NCBI GenBank assembly: GCA_902764415.1
Contig: CACWVU010000007.1
Coordinates: 1-64,000, forward strand
Source of the DNA: an uncultured bacterium
GTDB lineage: Bacteria > Verrucomicrobiota > Kiritimatiellia > RFP12 > UBA1067
Reading direction: 5' to 3'
DNA: 64,000 bases
The translations under genes were made by a program, and so were the position numbers. The notes under the pieces were generated by a model. The model searched no databases. It was not told the DNA's origin and saw nothing but the letters and a program-made list of their open reading frames with translations. The first letter of the stretch is position 1; each line of letters begins with the position of its first letter. This document shows positions 33,336 to 43,358 of this stretch, piece by piece.

Positions 33336-34157
33336 GTGAAGTACATCTGGAGATACAAGACGCCGGCGGGGTTCGACGACCTCGTCATGTGCGGGGACGA
33401 AGAGGCCCTGACCGGGCTCTGGTTCCGTGGCTCGCGGGACGGCGAGCGGAGCGGCGGAAACTTGAGGACGCGCGACACCCCGGTCTTCCGCGAGACCTGT
33501 CGCTGGCTGGACGAGTACTTCGCCGGCCGCGAGCCCGACTTCACGCCGAACCTCCGCATCGAGGGCGCCACCCCGTTCCGGCAGGAAGTGCTCGACGAGC
33601 TGCGCCGAATCCCGTTCGGCGCGAGGGCGTCCTACGGCGACATCGCGAAGGCGATCTCGAAGCGGCACGGCGGCAGGGCTGTGTCGGCGCGCGCCGTCGG
33701 CGGCGCGGTGGGGTGGAACCCGATCGGAATCATCATCCCGTGCCACCGCGTCGTCGGGACCGACGGCGGCCTCACCGGCTACGGCGGCGGGCTGGGCAAC
33801 AAGGTCTCGCTGCTGGCGCTCGAGGGGGCGGACTTCTTCGCCGCGAACATCTCCTCCCCGAAGGCGTCCAGGCCCGACGTCGACGAGAAGCTGATGGAGC
33901 TCCTCGACGTCGTGGCGGAGGAGAAGCGGGACGGCATCTTCCGCTCCTGCTGGGACTCGCCGAGCGCCAAGGTGCAGACGAGCCTCAAGCGCAGGTTCGA
34001 GGGCTGGGTGGAGGACGACGTCGTCTGGGGAGAGGGGACCGCGCGGTGGCTCGGCGCCTTCCTCTCCAAGTGGACACGCGAGCATACCTTCTCCTACGAA
34101 CAGCTCAAGGTGCTGACGCAGTGGTACTTGGAGCACCAGCTGCCGTCAATGCCATAA
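33336..34157 (+). CDS. methylated-DNA--protein-cysteine methyltransferase with C-terminal extension
   Basis: A 273-residue protein. Residues 1-165 are an Ogt/Ada-C type alkyltransferase that removes methyl groups from O6-methylguanine onto its own Cys. The helix-turn-helix RIPFGARASYGDIA (about 87) and the acceptor site IIIPCHRVVG (about 138) are intact. Residues 170-273 are an extra domain with no recognised homology (SLKRRFEGWVEDDVVW and a helical end), about 100 residues beyond the usual length. It has a GTG start, leaderless. Its TAA stop (34155-34157) lies within the next gene's -10 box. Confidence 0.85.
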   Translation: MKYIWRYKTPAGFDDLVMCGDEEALTGLWFRGSRDGERSGGNLRTRDTPVFRETCRWLDEYFAGREPDFTPNLRIEGATPFRQEVLDELRRIPFGARASYGDIAKAISKRHGGRAVSARAVGGAVGWNPIGIIIPCHRVVGTDGGLTGYGGGLGNKVSLLALEGADFFAANISSPKASRPDVDEKLMELLDVVAEEKRDGIFRSCWDSPSAKVQTSLKRRFEGWVEDDVVWGEGTARWLGAFLSKWTREHTFSYEQLKVLTQWYLEHQLPSMP

Positions 34158-34158
34158 T
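34150..34158 (+). promoter_or_regulatory. extended -10 promoter, leaderless, overlapping a stop codon
   Basis: TGC followed by CATAAT (34153-34158), six bases before the ATG at 34165. The stop TAA of the alkyltransferase gene is inside the hexamer. Confidence 0.5.
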
Positions 34159-34164
34159 GCGGAT

Positions 34165-35448
34165 ATGAAAACCGACGGAAGAAAGGAAATCAGGGACTGC
34201 CTGATGCTGCTGCCCGGGCGCAGGACCGGATTCGGCGACATCGTCGTCGAAGGGGATTCCATCGCCGACATCAGGCTGCGGCCGCAGACCGCGCCATGCA
34301 CGATGCTCGTCATGCCGGGGCTCGTGAACTGCCACTGCCACGCGCCGATGACGCTGGTGCGCGGGCTCGGCGGCGGGCTGCCGCTCCAGCGCTGGCTCGA
34401 GGAGGCGATCTTCCCGGTCGAGGCGAGGATGACGGACGAGGACATCCACGCCGGCACGGTGTGGGGCGCGATGGAGATGCTCGCCGGCGGCACGACCTGC
34501 GTCGCCGACATGTACAACGGCAAGACGTATCCGCATGGGTTCCTGGAGGTCGGCATGCGCGCGCGCGTCTGCATACCGGGGCTTTCCATCGTCCCCGGCC
34601 GGCTCGAGGAGTGCATCTCCGGGACGCGCAGCTGGAACGAGCGGATGCGCGGCGAGTCGAATGGCGACGTGTACATGGACGCCTGCATCCACTCCGAGTA
34701 CCTCACGGACGAGAAGTTCTGCCGCGGGCTTGCCGACGCGAACCGGGAGCTCGGGCGGCGGCTCCACTTCCACTGCAGCGAGACGAAGCGCGAGCACGAG
34801 GAGTGCATCGCCAGGCACGGCAAGACGCCGATCGCCTATCTCGCGGACACCGGGATCCTCGACCGCGGCGGATACGCGGCGCACTGCGTGTGGTGCACGG
34901 ACGACGACTTCCGCATCATGGCGGAGCGGGACGTGACGCTCGTCCACAACCCGACGAGCAACATGAAGCTCGGCAGCGGCTTCGCGCGGATCGCGCGCGC
35001 GATGGAGCTGGGCGTGAACGTCGCGCTCGGGACCGACGGGCCGGCCTCCAACGACAACCTCGACATGTTCGAGGAGATGCATATCGCCTCGCTCATCCAC
35101 AAGGGCCTGGCGAACGACCCCACCGTGCTTTCGCCATGGGACATAATCGAGATGGCCACGAAGAACGGCGCGAAGGCGCTGGGGCGCGACGACATCGGCG
35201 AGCTGGCGGTCGGCAAGAAGGCGGATCTCTGCATCGTCGATCTGGACAGCCCGCACCTCGTGCCGGCGCTGGACATCCCGAACCTGGTGGTCAACTCCAT
35301 GCACGGCAGCGACGTCGCAGCGACGGTCGTCGGCGGCGATTTCACCTACGATAAGTCGCGCGCGGACGGGGAGTTCGCCGGTGGCCATGGCAGGATGGAG
35401 AAGGCCAAGGCCGACCTGCTCGCCGCCGTGCGCCGTCTCGGCCTCTGA
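34165..35448 (+). CDS. amidohydrolase, MTA/SAH-deaminase-like
   Basis: A 427-residue metal-dependent deaminase of the MtaD/TrzN branch. These enzymes deaminate S-adenosylhomocysteine, methylthioadenosine or guanine-like compounds. MPGLVNCHCHAPMTLVRG (about residues 50-67) holds the metal HxH. HFHCSETKRE (about 208) and AAHCVW (about 237) give further metal His residues, and LGTDGPASNDN (about 290) the catalytic Asp. The C-terminal half of the small beta-domain is complete (GKKADLCIVDLD). Cytoplasmic. Exact substrate is not decided by sequence alone. Confidence 0.88.
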   Translation: MKTDGRKEIRDCLMLLPGRRTGFGDIVVEGDSIADIRLRPQTAPCTMLVMPGLVNCHCHAPMTLVRGLGGGLPLQRWLEEAIFPVEARMTDEDIHAGTVWGAMEMLAGGTTCVADMYNGKTYPHGFLEVGMRARVCIPGLSIVPGRLEECISGTRSWNERMRGESNGDVYMDACIHSEYLTDEKFCRGLADANRELGRRLHFHCSETKREHEECIARHGKTPIAYLADTGILDRGGYAAHCVWCTDDDFRIMAERDVTLVHNPTSNMKLGSGFARIARAMELGVNVALGTDGPASNDNLDMFEEMHIASLIHKGLANDPTVLSPWDIIEMATKNGAKALGRDDIGELAVGKKADLCIVDLDSPHLVPALDIPNLVVNSMHGSDVAATVVGGDFTYDKSRADGEFAGGHGRMEKAKADLLAAVRRLGL

Positions 35449-35493
35449 CGTCCGGTTGGGTAACCGCCAACCACGAACCGCGGGCCGCGGATA

Positions 35494-35502
35494 TGGTATA
35501 AT
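35494..35502 (+). promoter_or_regulatory. extended -10 promoter, leaderless
   Basis: TGG followed by TATAAT (35497-35502), nine bases before the ATG at 35512. No Shine-Dalgarno precedes the ATG. Confidence 0.65.
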
Positions 35503-35511
35503 ACGCGGTTA

Positions 35512-37041
<1,530 letters not shown>

Positions 37042-37050
37042 CCACGATTA

Positions 37051-37059
37051 TGGTATAAT
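37051..37059 (+). promoter_or_regulatory. extended -10 promoter, leaderless
   Basis: TGG followed by TATAAT (37054-37059), eight bases before the ATG at 37068. Confidence 0.65.
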
Positions 37060-37067
37060 ACACGTCA

Positions 37068-37496
37068 ATGAACGGGAAGAAAGCGCTGACGGTGGTACTC
37101 GTCGCACTCGCCTGGGCCTGGACGGCCTACGAGTGCGACACGATTGGAATCGACGTGTTCGACATGCTGCTCAAGCGGTTCCCGGGCCAGCTCTGGATCA
37201 TGGCCGCGGTGCTCACCTACCTCACCGTCATCTGGATGCCCAAGTGCCTGCTGACGCGCGCGGTGATGGGCATCTTCATGCTCATCCCGGCGGAGCTCTT
37301 CAAGTTCACCCGGCCGATCCTGCCCGAGAGCGGCTTCGCGCCAGTGCATATCGTGGTCGGCCTCGCCTACGTGCTCGCGATAATCGGCATGTACGGGATG
37401 TTCTACCCCTGGCGGATCGAGGCGGCGCTGCGGCGGCTCGCCGGGCGTCCGCCGGCGCCGGCGGAAGAGGAAGAGAAGGGCGGCGGAAAGCCGTAA
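37068..37496 (+). CDS. small four-helix membrane protein
   Basis: A 142-residue inner-membrane protein with hydrophobic stretches at about 7-24, 44-60, 65-82 and 100-117, and a basic then acidic tail (PAPAEEEEKGGGKP). No known family is recognised. Its stop overlaps the ATG of the Na/Pi cotransporter gene (TAATG), so the two are translationally coupled. A role as a partner or assembly factor of that transporter is inferred from the coupling only. Confidence 0.65.
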   Translation: MNGKKALTVVLVALAWAWTAYECDTIGIDVFDMLLKRFPGQLWIMAAVLTYLTVIWMPKCLLTRAVMGIFMLIPAELFKFTRPILPESGFAPVHIVVGLAYVLAIIGMYGMFYPWRIEAALRRLAGRPPAPAEEEEKGGGKP

Positions 37497-39217
37497 TGAA
37501 GGAAGTCGTCTACGTAGTCCTCACGGTGCTGGGCGGCCTCGGGGCGTTCCTCCTCGGGATGAAGCACCTGTCCGAGGGCCTCCAGGCCGCGGCGGGCGGG
37601 GGGCTCAGGAAGTTCATGGCCCAGGCGACGAGCCACCGCATCGTCGGCGTCGGCTCCGGCGTGGTCTCCACCGTGATCGTGCAGTCGTCGTCCATCATCA
37701 CGGTGATGCTCGTCGGCTTCGTCTCGACCGCGCTCATGACCCTGCCGCAGGCGTTCGCGGTGCTGATCGGCGCGAACATCGGCACCACCGCCACGGTCTG
37801 GATCATCGCCTACGCGCCCGACCCGCAGATGCTGGGGCTCGTCGCGCTCGGTCTCGGCGGGGTGATGTACTTCTTCCTGCGCGGCGAGCGCGTCCACCAC
37901 CTCGGGCTCACGGTGATCGGCCTCGGCCTCGTCTTCCTCGGCCTCTACTTCATGGCGAAGGGCGTGGCGCCCATCAAGGCGAACCCGGACCTCTCCGCCG
38001 TCTTCACGCGCATGTCCGCCGACTCGATGCTCGGCGTCGCGGCGATCGCGCTCGCGTCGATGGTCCTCACCGCCGTCATCCAGAGCTCCGCGGCGACGGT
38101 GGCGATAGCGATGGCGCTCGCCCAGCAGGGGCTCATCGCCTACGAGGTGGCGATCGCGGCGCTCTTCGGCGCCAACGTGGGCACCACCGCGACCGGCTGG
38201 ATCGCGGCGATCGGCGGCAACGCCGCGGCGAAGCGGACGGCGCTCGCCCACACGCTCTCCAACCTGCTCGGGTCGGCGGCGCTGATCTGGTTCTTCCCGC
38301 TCTTCGTGAAGACCGGCCAGGCGCTCTTCCCGAACTGGAACGTGGCCGAGACCATCCAGGTCGGCGGGCGCGACGTGCAGGCGTTCGTCCACATGATGGC
38401 GCCGATCGCGGTGACCGACACGCTCTTCGCCATCTGCCGCGGAATCATCTTCTTCCCGTTCGTGCGCCCGTTCTGCCGGCTGGTGGAGCGGCTGGTGCGC
38501 CAGCCCGAGAACGAGAAGCCCCACCTCTCGACGCTCAAGATCGGCGCGAAGATCTCCCCCGTCCTCGCCTGCGACCAGGCGCTCCTCGAGATCGACTTCA
38601 TGAAGCAGTCCAACCTGGAGCTCCTCGACTGCGCGCGCAAGGTGCTCTCCGGCGCGACGGAGAACGACAAGGGCCCCGAGCGGCACATCGTCCACCGCGA
38701 GGACATCCTCGACAACGTCCAGCGCGAGGTCACGGAGTTCCTCGGCTCGATGATGTCCAAGCGCCTGTCGTGGGACGTCGCCGAGCGCGCGCGGCGGCTC
38801 CTGAGGCTGACGGACGAGCTCGAGAGCGTGTCCGACGAGTGCGCCACGGTCCTGAAGGTGGTGAAGCGCCTCCGCCGCCAGCGCGAGCGCATCTCCGACG
38901 TCTCCGCCGCCGTGCTCCTCGATGTGCACGACCGCGTCGCCGCCTTCGCCGCCGACATCACGCCGCTCATCCGCTCGCCGCGCGTGCCCTTCGACCTGGA
39001 GGCCCTGCAGCGCCGCTCCTCGGAGCTGCACGAGTTCATCCGCGAGTGCCGCCGCGGCCAGCTGGGGAGGATCGGCCCGGAGGACCCGGGCTCGTCGATC
39101 CGCGTCCTCGGCGAGCTGGACATCATCAACGCCTACGAGCGCATCCGCGCCTACTACCTCAACTGCGCCGAGACCCTGGCTGGCGGCAAGTCCGGCGCGC
39201 CGAAGGCGGCTCCGTGA
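37496..39217 (+). CDS. Na+/phosphate cotransporter with PhoU-like domain
   Basis: A 573-residue transporter of the PNaS/NptA family. Two inverted repeats carry the diagnostic motifs: STVIVQSSSIITVMLVGFVS (about residues 57-76) with GANIGTTATV, and TAVIQSSAATVAIAMALAQ (about 196) with GANVGTTATGW. Residues about 350-560 are a cytoplasmic PhoU-like helical domain. Transport of phosphate with sodium is the family role. It starts within the previous stop (TAATG) and ends inside the GTG of a response regulator, linking phosphate uptake to a two-component pair. Confidence 0.88.
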   Translation: MKEVVYVVLTVLGGLGAFLLGMKHLSEGLQAAAGGGLRKFMAQATSHRIVGVGSGVVSTVIVQSSSIITVMLVGFVSTALMTLPQAFAVLIGANIGTTATVWIIAYAPDPQMLGLVALGLGGVMYFFLRGERVHHLGLTVIGLGLVFLGLYFMAKGVAPIKANPDLSAVFTRMSADSMLGVAAIALASMVLTAVIQSSAATVAIAMALAQQGLIAYEVAIAALFGANVGTTATGWIAAIGGNAAAKRTALAHTLSNLLGSAALIWFFPLFVKTGQALFPNWNVAETIQVGGRDVQAFVHMMAPIAVTDTLFAICRGIIFFPFVRPFCRLVERLVRQPENEKPHLSTLKIGAKISPVLACDQALLEIDFMKQSNLELLDCARKVLSGATENDKGPERHIVHREDILDNVQREVTEFLGSMMSKRLSWDVAERARRLLRLTDELESVSDECATVLKVVKRLRRQRERISDVSAAVLLDVHDRVAAFAADITPLIRSPRVPFDLEALQRRSSELHEFIRECRRGQLGRIGPEDPGSSIRVLGELDIINAYERIRAYYLNCAETLAGGKSGAPKAAP

Positions 39218-39870
39218 GCGGCCCCGAGGCGAGCGTGCTCGTCGTCGAGGACGACCCCACCATCCGCGCGCTCCTCGCGATGGCGCTCGCCGGCGCCGGC
39301 TACGCCGACGTGCGCGAGGCCGCGCGCGGTGACGAGGGGCTTGCGGAGGCGAAGCGCCGCGCGCCGGACCTGGTGCTGCTCGACGTGATGCTGCCGGGGC
39401 TGGACGGCTTCGCGTTTGCGCGCGCAGTCCGCGCCGCCCCCGCGCTCGCCGCGACCCGCATCATCATGATCACCGCGCGCACGCAGCCCGAGGACATCGT
39501 GCGCGGGCTCGAGGCCGGCGCCGACGACTACGTCGTCAAGCCGTTCGACCGCAAGATCCTGCTCGCCCGCGTGAAGGCCGTGCTGCGCCGCGGCCTGCCG
39601 GTCACCGAGGGCCGTGACTTCGACGGGCTTAGGATCGACGAGCCCTCGCGCACCGCGACGCTGCGCGGCAAGGCGCTCGACCTCACTGCCGGCGAGTTTT
39701 CGCTCCTCATGCGGCTTGTCGCGCACCGCGGACGCGTCTTCGCCCGCCCGCCGGACGAGCGCACCGTCGACGTGCAGGTCGCCAACCTCCGGCGCAAGCT
39801 CGGGCGCTGGGGCGACCACATTGAGACCGTGCGCGGCGTCGGCTACCGCATCTCCGAATTCGGCCAATGA
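39214..39870 (+). CDS. PhoB-like response regulator with shortened DNA-binding domain
   Basis: A 218-residue OmpR/PhoB-type regulator. The receiver domain is intact: VEDDP (about residue 10), the phospho-acceptor in LLDVMLPGLDG (Asp about 54), TAR (about 86) and the KPFD lysine (about 109). The C-terminal winged helix starts normally (LTAGEFSLLMRLVAHRGRVFAR) but jumps to DERTVDVQVANLRRKL. Compared with PhoB, about 12 residues holding helix 2 and the RNA-polymerase contact loop are gone, in frame. GTGA overlap with the transporter and ATGA overlap with the kinase show a coupled operon. DNA binding may survive; activation is doubtful. Confidence 0.88.
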   Translation: MSGPEASVLVVEDDPTIRALLAMALAGAGYADVREAARGDEGLAEAKRRAPDLVLLDVMLPGLDGFAFARAVRAAPALAATRIIMITARTQPEDIVRGLEAGADDYVVKPFDRKILLARVKAVLRRGLPVTEGRDFDGLRIDEPSRTATLRGKALDLTAGEFSLLMRLVAHRGRVFARPPDERTVDVQVANLRRKLGRWGDHIETVRGVGYRISEFGQ

Positions 39871-41030
39871 CCGCCCGCGACCCATCCCGCCGCTTCTCCG
39901 TCGTGGCCACCGTCGTCGCGGCCGCCGCGTTCGCCGCGGTGATTGCCGCGTTCGCGGCGCAGGTCGTGTCCTTCGGGCGGGACGTCGAGCGCTGGGCGCG
40001 GCGCGACCTGAAGACGCAGGCGGAGCTGACCGCCGCCGGACTTGCCGCGCCGCTCCGCACCCAGGACTTCCGCCGGCTGCGCGAAGTTGCCGCCGCGCTG
40101 GAGCGGAAGGGGCTCGTCCTGCGTGTCCGCTCGCCAGGCGGCGGCGTCCTCTACGACGGCGGGCGCGGCGAGCCGATGCTGGAGGAAAGTGCCGCGGCCG
40201 GCGAGCACTCCGTCGCCGTCGCCATCCGCCGCGAGCAGGTGTTCGAGCCGTTCCGCCGCGCGGTCGCGCTGTTCGCGCTGGCCGCGCTCGTCGGCGCGCT
40301 CGGGATGTTCGTCGTCTTCTTCGCCCTCTATCGCCAGCGCGTGCGCATCCGCGAGCTCGCGCGGGCGGAGCGGTTCCGCCGCGAGTTCATCGCCGACGTC
40401 TCGCACGAGATCAAGACGCCGCTTACCGGCATCCTCGGCGCGGCGGAGATGATCGGCGAGGCGGACGACTCCGCGCGCCCGCGCCTCGCCGCGATGATCG
40501 CGAAGGAGTCGAAGCGGCTCAACGCGCTTGTCCAGCAGATTCTCGACCTAGCGCGGCTCGACCGCGAAGGCGCTGCGCCAGAGCGCGCGCGGATCGACCT
40601 CGCGGGACTCGTCCGGGAGATTTTGGAGGAGCGGCGGGCAGAGGCCGAGTCGCGCGGCGTGGAGCTCGCCTTCCGCGGCAACGGCGAGGTGTTCGCGGAC
40701 TGCGACACCAACCTCGTCGCCGAGGCGGTCTCGAACCTCGTAGGCAACGCGATCAGGCACTCCGGCTCGCCGAAGGTGGAAGTCGCCTGCGCGGCGACGG
40801 CACACGGCGCGGAGATTGCGGTGGAGGACCACGGCGTCGGCATCCCGCCGGAGCACGTGGAGCGCGTCTTCGAGCGTTTTTACCGGATCGACCCGGCGCG
40901 CGCGGCGGAGTCGGGCGGAGCGGGGCTGGGCCTCGCGATCGTCCGCCGCATCGCCCGCCTCCACGGGGGCGAAGTGCGCCTCGAGCCGGTCTCGCCGCAC
41001 GGCTGTCGTTTCGTTTTCTCCCTGCGATAG
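39867..41030 (+). CDS. PhoR-like sensor histidine kinase
   Basis: A 387-residue membrane kinase. Two transmembrane helices (about 12-34 and 135-156) enclose a periplasmic sensor of about 100 residues. The H-box is FIADVSHEIKTPLTG (about 175), followed by the ATPase: NLVGNAIRHS (N box, about 290), VEDHGVGIPP (G1), FERFYRID (F) and GGAGLGLAIV (G2). It phosphorylates the response regulator encoded just upstream. Position behind the Na/Pi cotransporter suggests phosphate sensing, but the sensor domain shows no known family. Confidence 0.9.
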   Translation: MTARDPSRRFSVVATVVAAAAFAAVIAAFAAQVVSFGRDVERWARRDLKTQAELTAAGLAAPLRTQDFRRLREVAAALERKGLVLRVRSPGGGVLYDGGRGEPMLEESAAAGEHSVAVAIRREQVFEPFRRAVALFALAALVGALGMFVVFFALYRQRVRIRELARAERFRREFIADVSHEIKTPLTGILGAAEMIGEADDSARPRLAAMIAKESKRLNALVQQILDLARLDREGAAPERARIDLAGLVREILEERRAEAESRGVELAFRGNGEVFADCDTNLVAEAVSNLVGNAIRHSGSPKVEVACAATAHGAEIAVEDHGVGIPPEHVERVFERFYRIDPARAAESGGAGLGLAIVRRIARLHGGEVRLEPVSPHGCRFVFSLR

Positions 41031-41077
41031 ACGAGCGCTTGACTTATGAAATTTTCACGTAGTATGGAGGAGAAAGA

Positions 41078-41989
41078 ATGAACATGAAATTGACAATGTC
41101 CGCCGCGGTTGTGGTGATGGCCTGCGTGTCGGCTGCGGCTGAGATCGTCGTGTGCGACCAGCTCAAGCAGACGATCGACATCTACGACGACGCCGGGTCC
41201 AATGTCTGGCGCTGGTCTGCCGCGGACGACCCCGGCATCCCCGGCAAGTTCAAGGCCGCCTTTGCCGGCAACGTCGCCGAGGCGAAGAGCGTCGACGGCG
41301 GGGAAAAGATCCTGATGGTGTCGTGCGGCGGGCGTTGGGCCGTTGTTGACCGCGCGACGTGCAGGGCCGAGGCGTGGGGAACGAACCAAGGCTGGAGCCA
41401 TTCCATCGAGCTCGTCGGCAAGGGCGTGGTCGCTGTCGTCTCGACCGGCGGCGGCAATTCGCTTTTCCTCTTCGACATTTCGGGCGAGGCGGCGATGAAG
41501 CCGGAGCTGCAGAAGAAGTCGGTGCTTGGGTTCGAATCGCCGCACGGCCTCCACTACGACGGCAAGTGGCTGTGGCTCGTCGACACGCCCGGCCTCCACC
41601 GGTGTGCGCTTTCGCGCGGCAAGGACGGCGAGCCGGTGGCGGAGGTCGAGAAGTCGTGGCCGTTTGCACCGTTTGGCGCCGCCGACGGGCATGATCTCCG
41701 TCCCGTGCCTGGCACCTCGCTACTGGCGATTACGACTAACGAGAAGGTTCTTTTCTTCGACATGGCGACGGAGAAGTGGCGCGAAGACCTCTTCGTCGAG
41801 CGGGTGGGCGTGAAGGGCTTCGACCCCTCGCCGGACGGGAAGAGCTTCCTTGTGACGACCGCCAAGACGAAGTGGTGGACCGATTCGCTGGAGCTGTGCG
41901 TCCTTGGCGAGAATGGCGGCAAGGCGGTGTTTTCGCCGTTCCGCACCATCCCCGGCGCGAGGATCTACAAGGCTCGCTGGGTTAAGTAG
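41078..41989 (+). CDS. secreted DUF6528-like beta-propeller protein
   Basis: A 303-residue exported protein with a signal peptide at residues 1-21. The mature start EIVVCDQLKQTIDIYD and the following VWRWSA match DUF6528 proteins of gut bacteria. Repeated blades are seen (ILMVSCGGRWAVVD, GLHYDGKWLWLVDTPGLHR, LLAITTNEKVLFFD), so a propeller fold is likely. Family function is unknown, perhaps glycan-related. GGAGGAGA precedes the ATG. A possible promoter TTGACT (41039) with TAGTAT (41060) has a short 15-base spacing and is uncertain. Confidence 0.72.
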   Translation: MNMKLTMSAAVVVMACVSAAAEIVVCDQLKQTIDIYDDAGSNVWRWSAADDPGIPGKFKAAFAGNVAEAKSVDGGEKILMVSCGGRWAVVDRATCRAEAWGTNQGWSHSIELVGKGVVAVVSTGGGNSLFLFDISGEAAMKPELQKKSVLGFESPHGLHYDGKWLWLVDTPGLHRCALSRGKDGEPVAEVEKSWPFAPFGAADGHDLRPVPGTSLLAITTNEKVLFFDMATEKWREDLFVERVGVKGFDPSPDGKSFLVTTAKTKWWTDSLELCVLGENGGKAVFSPFRTIPGARIYKARWVK

Positions 41990-42015
41990 TCATAGCCGCA
42001 CGATGCGCCGATTTT

Positions 42016-42024
42016 TGGTATAAT
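42016..42024 (+). promoter_or_regulatory. extended -10 promoter of hom, leadered
   Basis: TTTTTGG followed by TATAAT (42019-42024). About 22 bases of leader with GAAAGG precede the ATG. Confidence 0.65.
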
Positions 42025-42052
42025 ACGCATTTCTATCTGAAGAAAGGCGTAT

Positions 42053-43348
42053 ATGAAGCAGATTGGAGTTGGCATACTCGGTTTCGGGACCGTCGGCGCG
42101 GGAGTCGCCGGCGGGCTCTTGGCGCATCGTGAAGTGATGGCGCGGCGGCTGGGGGTGGATATCGTCCTTAGAAAAGTGGCCGACCTCGACATCACCACCG
42201 ACCGCGGCGTCGCGGTCCCGGCGGACGTCCTCACCACCGACGCGGAGTCGGTCGTCGCCGACCCGTCGGTCGACATCGTGGTCGAGACCATCGGCGGCAC
42301 CGGCATCGCGAAGAAGCTCGTCCTCGCCGCGCTGGCCGCGAAGAAGTGCGTGGTGACGGCGAACAAGAAGCTGCTCGCCGAGTTCGGGCGCGAGATCTTC
42401 GACGCGGCGGAGAAGTCCGGGGTCGACATCTACTTCGGCGCCTCCGTCGGCGGCGGCATCCCGATCATCCGCGTCCTGCGCGAAGGGCTCTCGGGCAACG
42501 AGATCGAGTCCATCTACGGCATCCTCAACGGCACCTGCAACTACATCCTCACCCGGATGGAGCGCGAGGGGCTGCCGTTCGACGAGGTGCTGAAGGACGC
42601 GCAGCGCCTCGGCTACGCGGAGGCGAACCCGTCCCTCGACATCGACGGCTTCGACACCGCCCACAAGGCCTGCATCCTCTCCGCGCTCGCCTACGGCTTC
42701 CAGCCGCAGCTCGACCAGGTGCAGGTCGAGGGCATCCGCGGCCTTTCCGGGATGGACGTGAAGTTCGCCGCCGACCTCGGCTACCGCATCAAGCTGCTGG
42801 CGGTGGTGGCGAAGGAGGGCGACGAGGTGGAGGTCGGGGTGCACCCGACGCTCATCCCGCTCGACCACATGCTCGCGGGCGTGAACGACGCCTTCAACGC
42901 GGCGATGGTGAAGGGCGACCTCTCCGACCGCACGATGTACTACGGCCGCGGGGCCGGGCGCGAGCCGACGGCCTCGACGGTGATCGGCGACATCGGCGAC
43001 ATCGCGCGCAACCTCGCCCACGGCGAGACGCGCTACCAGCGCGCCGTGCCGAACTACGCCGAGGGCAGGGTGGCGCTGCGCGCGGCGGGCGACATCGCCT
43101 CGAAGTTCTACTTGCGCTTCATGCTGGAGGACCGTCCCGGCGCGATCGGCGCGGTCGCCGCGGCGCTCGGGCGGCACGGGGTGTCGATCTCGGCGCTTTC
43201 CCAGAAGGGCGCGCGCGAGGGCAAGGAGCCGGTGCCGGTGGTGGCGATGACCCACCGCGCGAAGGCGTCCGCCCTGGACGCCGCGCTTGACGAGATCCGC
43301 GCGAGCGGCGTTACCGGCGAGGAGCCGGTGAAGCTCAGGGTGCTGTGA
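42053..43348 (+). CDS. hom: homoserine dehydrogenase
   Basis: A 431-residue NAD(P)-dependent enzyme that reduces aspartate semialdehyde to homoserine for threonine and methionine synthesis. The Rossmann start GILGFGTVGAGVA is at residues 6-18. GGTGIAKKLV, VTANKKLLAE (about 102) and SVGGGIPIIR (about 134) with ILNGTCNYILTRM (about 160) are family motifs. The catalytic Lys region AFNAAMVKGD is present. A C-terminal ACT domain (about 350-431, LRFMLEDRPGAIGAVA) implies feedback control by threonine. It is followed 10 bases on by the XRE-cupin-AMP-ligase fusion. Confidence 0.94.
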   Translation: MKQIGVGILGFGTVGAGVAGGLLAHREVMARRLGVDIVLRKVADLDITTDRGVAVPADVLTTDAESVVADPSVDIVVETIGGTGIAKKLVLAALAAKKCVVTANKKLLAEFGREIFDAAEKSGVDIYFGASVGGGIPIIRVLREGLSGNEIESIYGILNGTCNYILTRMEREGLPFDEVLKDAQRLGYAEANPSLDIDGFDTAHKACILSALAYGFQPQLDQVQVEGIRGLSGMDVKFAADLGYRIKLLAVVAKEGDEVEVGVHPTLIPLDHMLAGVNDAFNAAMVKGDLSDRTMYYGRGAGREPTASTVIGDIGDIARNLAHGETRYQRAVPNYAEGRVALRAAGDIASKFYLRFMLEDRPGAIGAVAAALGRHGVSISALSQKGAREGKEPVPVVAMTHRAKASALDAALDEIRASGVTGEEPVKLRVL

Positions 43349-43358
43349 GGTGGAAGCC

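Noticed and set aside
41039-41065. Classical -35/-10 promoter for the DUF6528 gene
   Set aside because: TTGACT and TAGTAT are 15 bases apart, shorter than the usual 16-18, and the hexamer is weak. I mention it only as possible.
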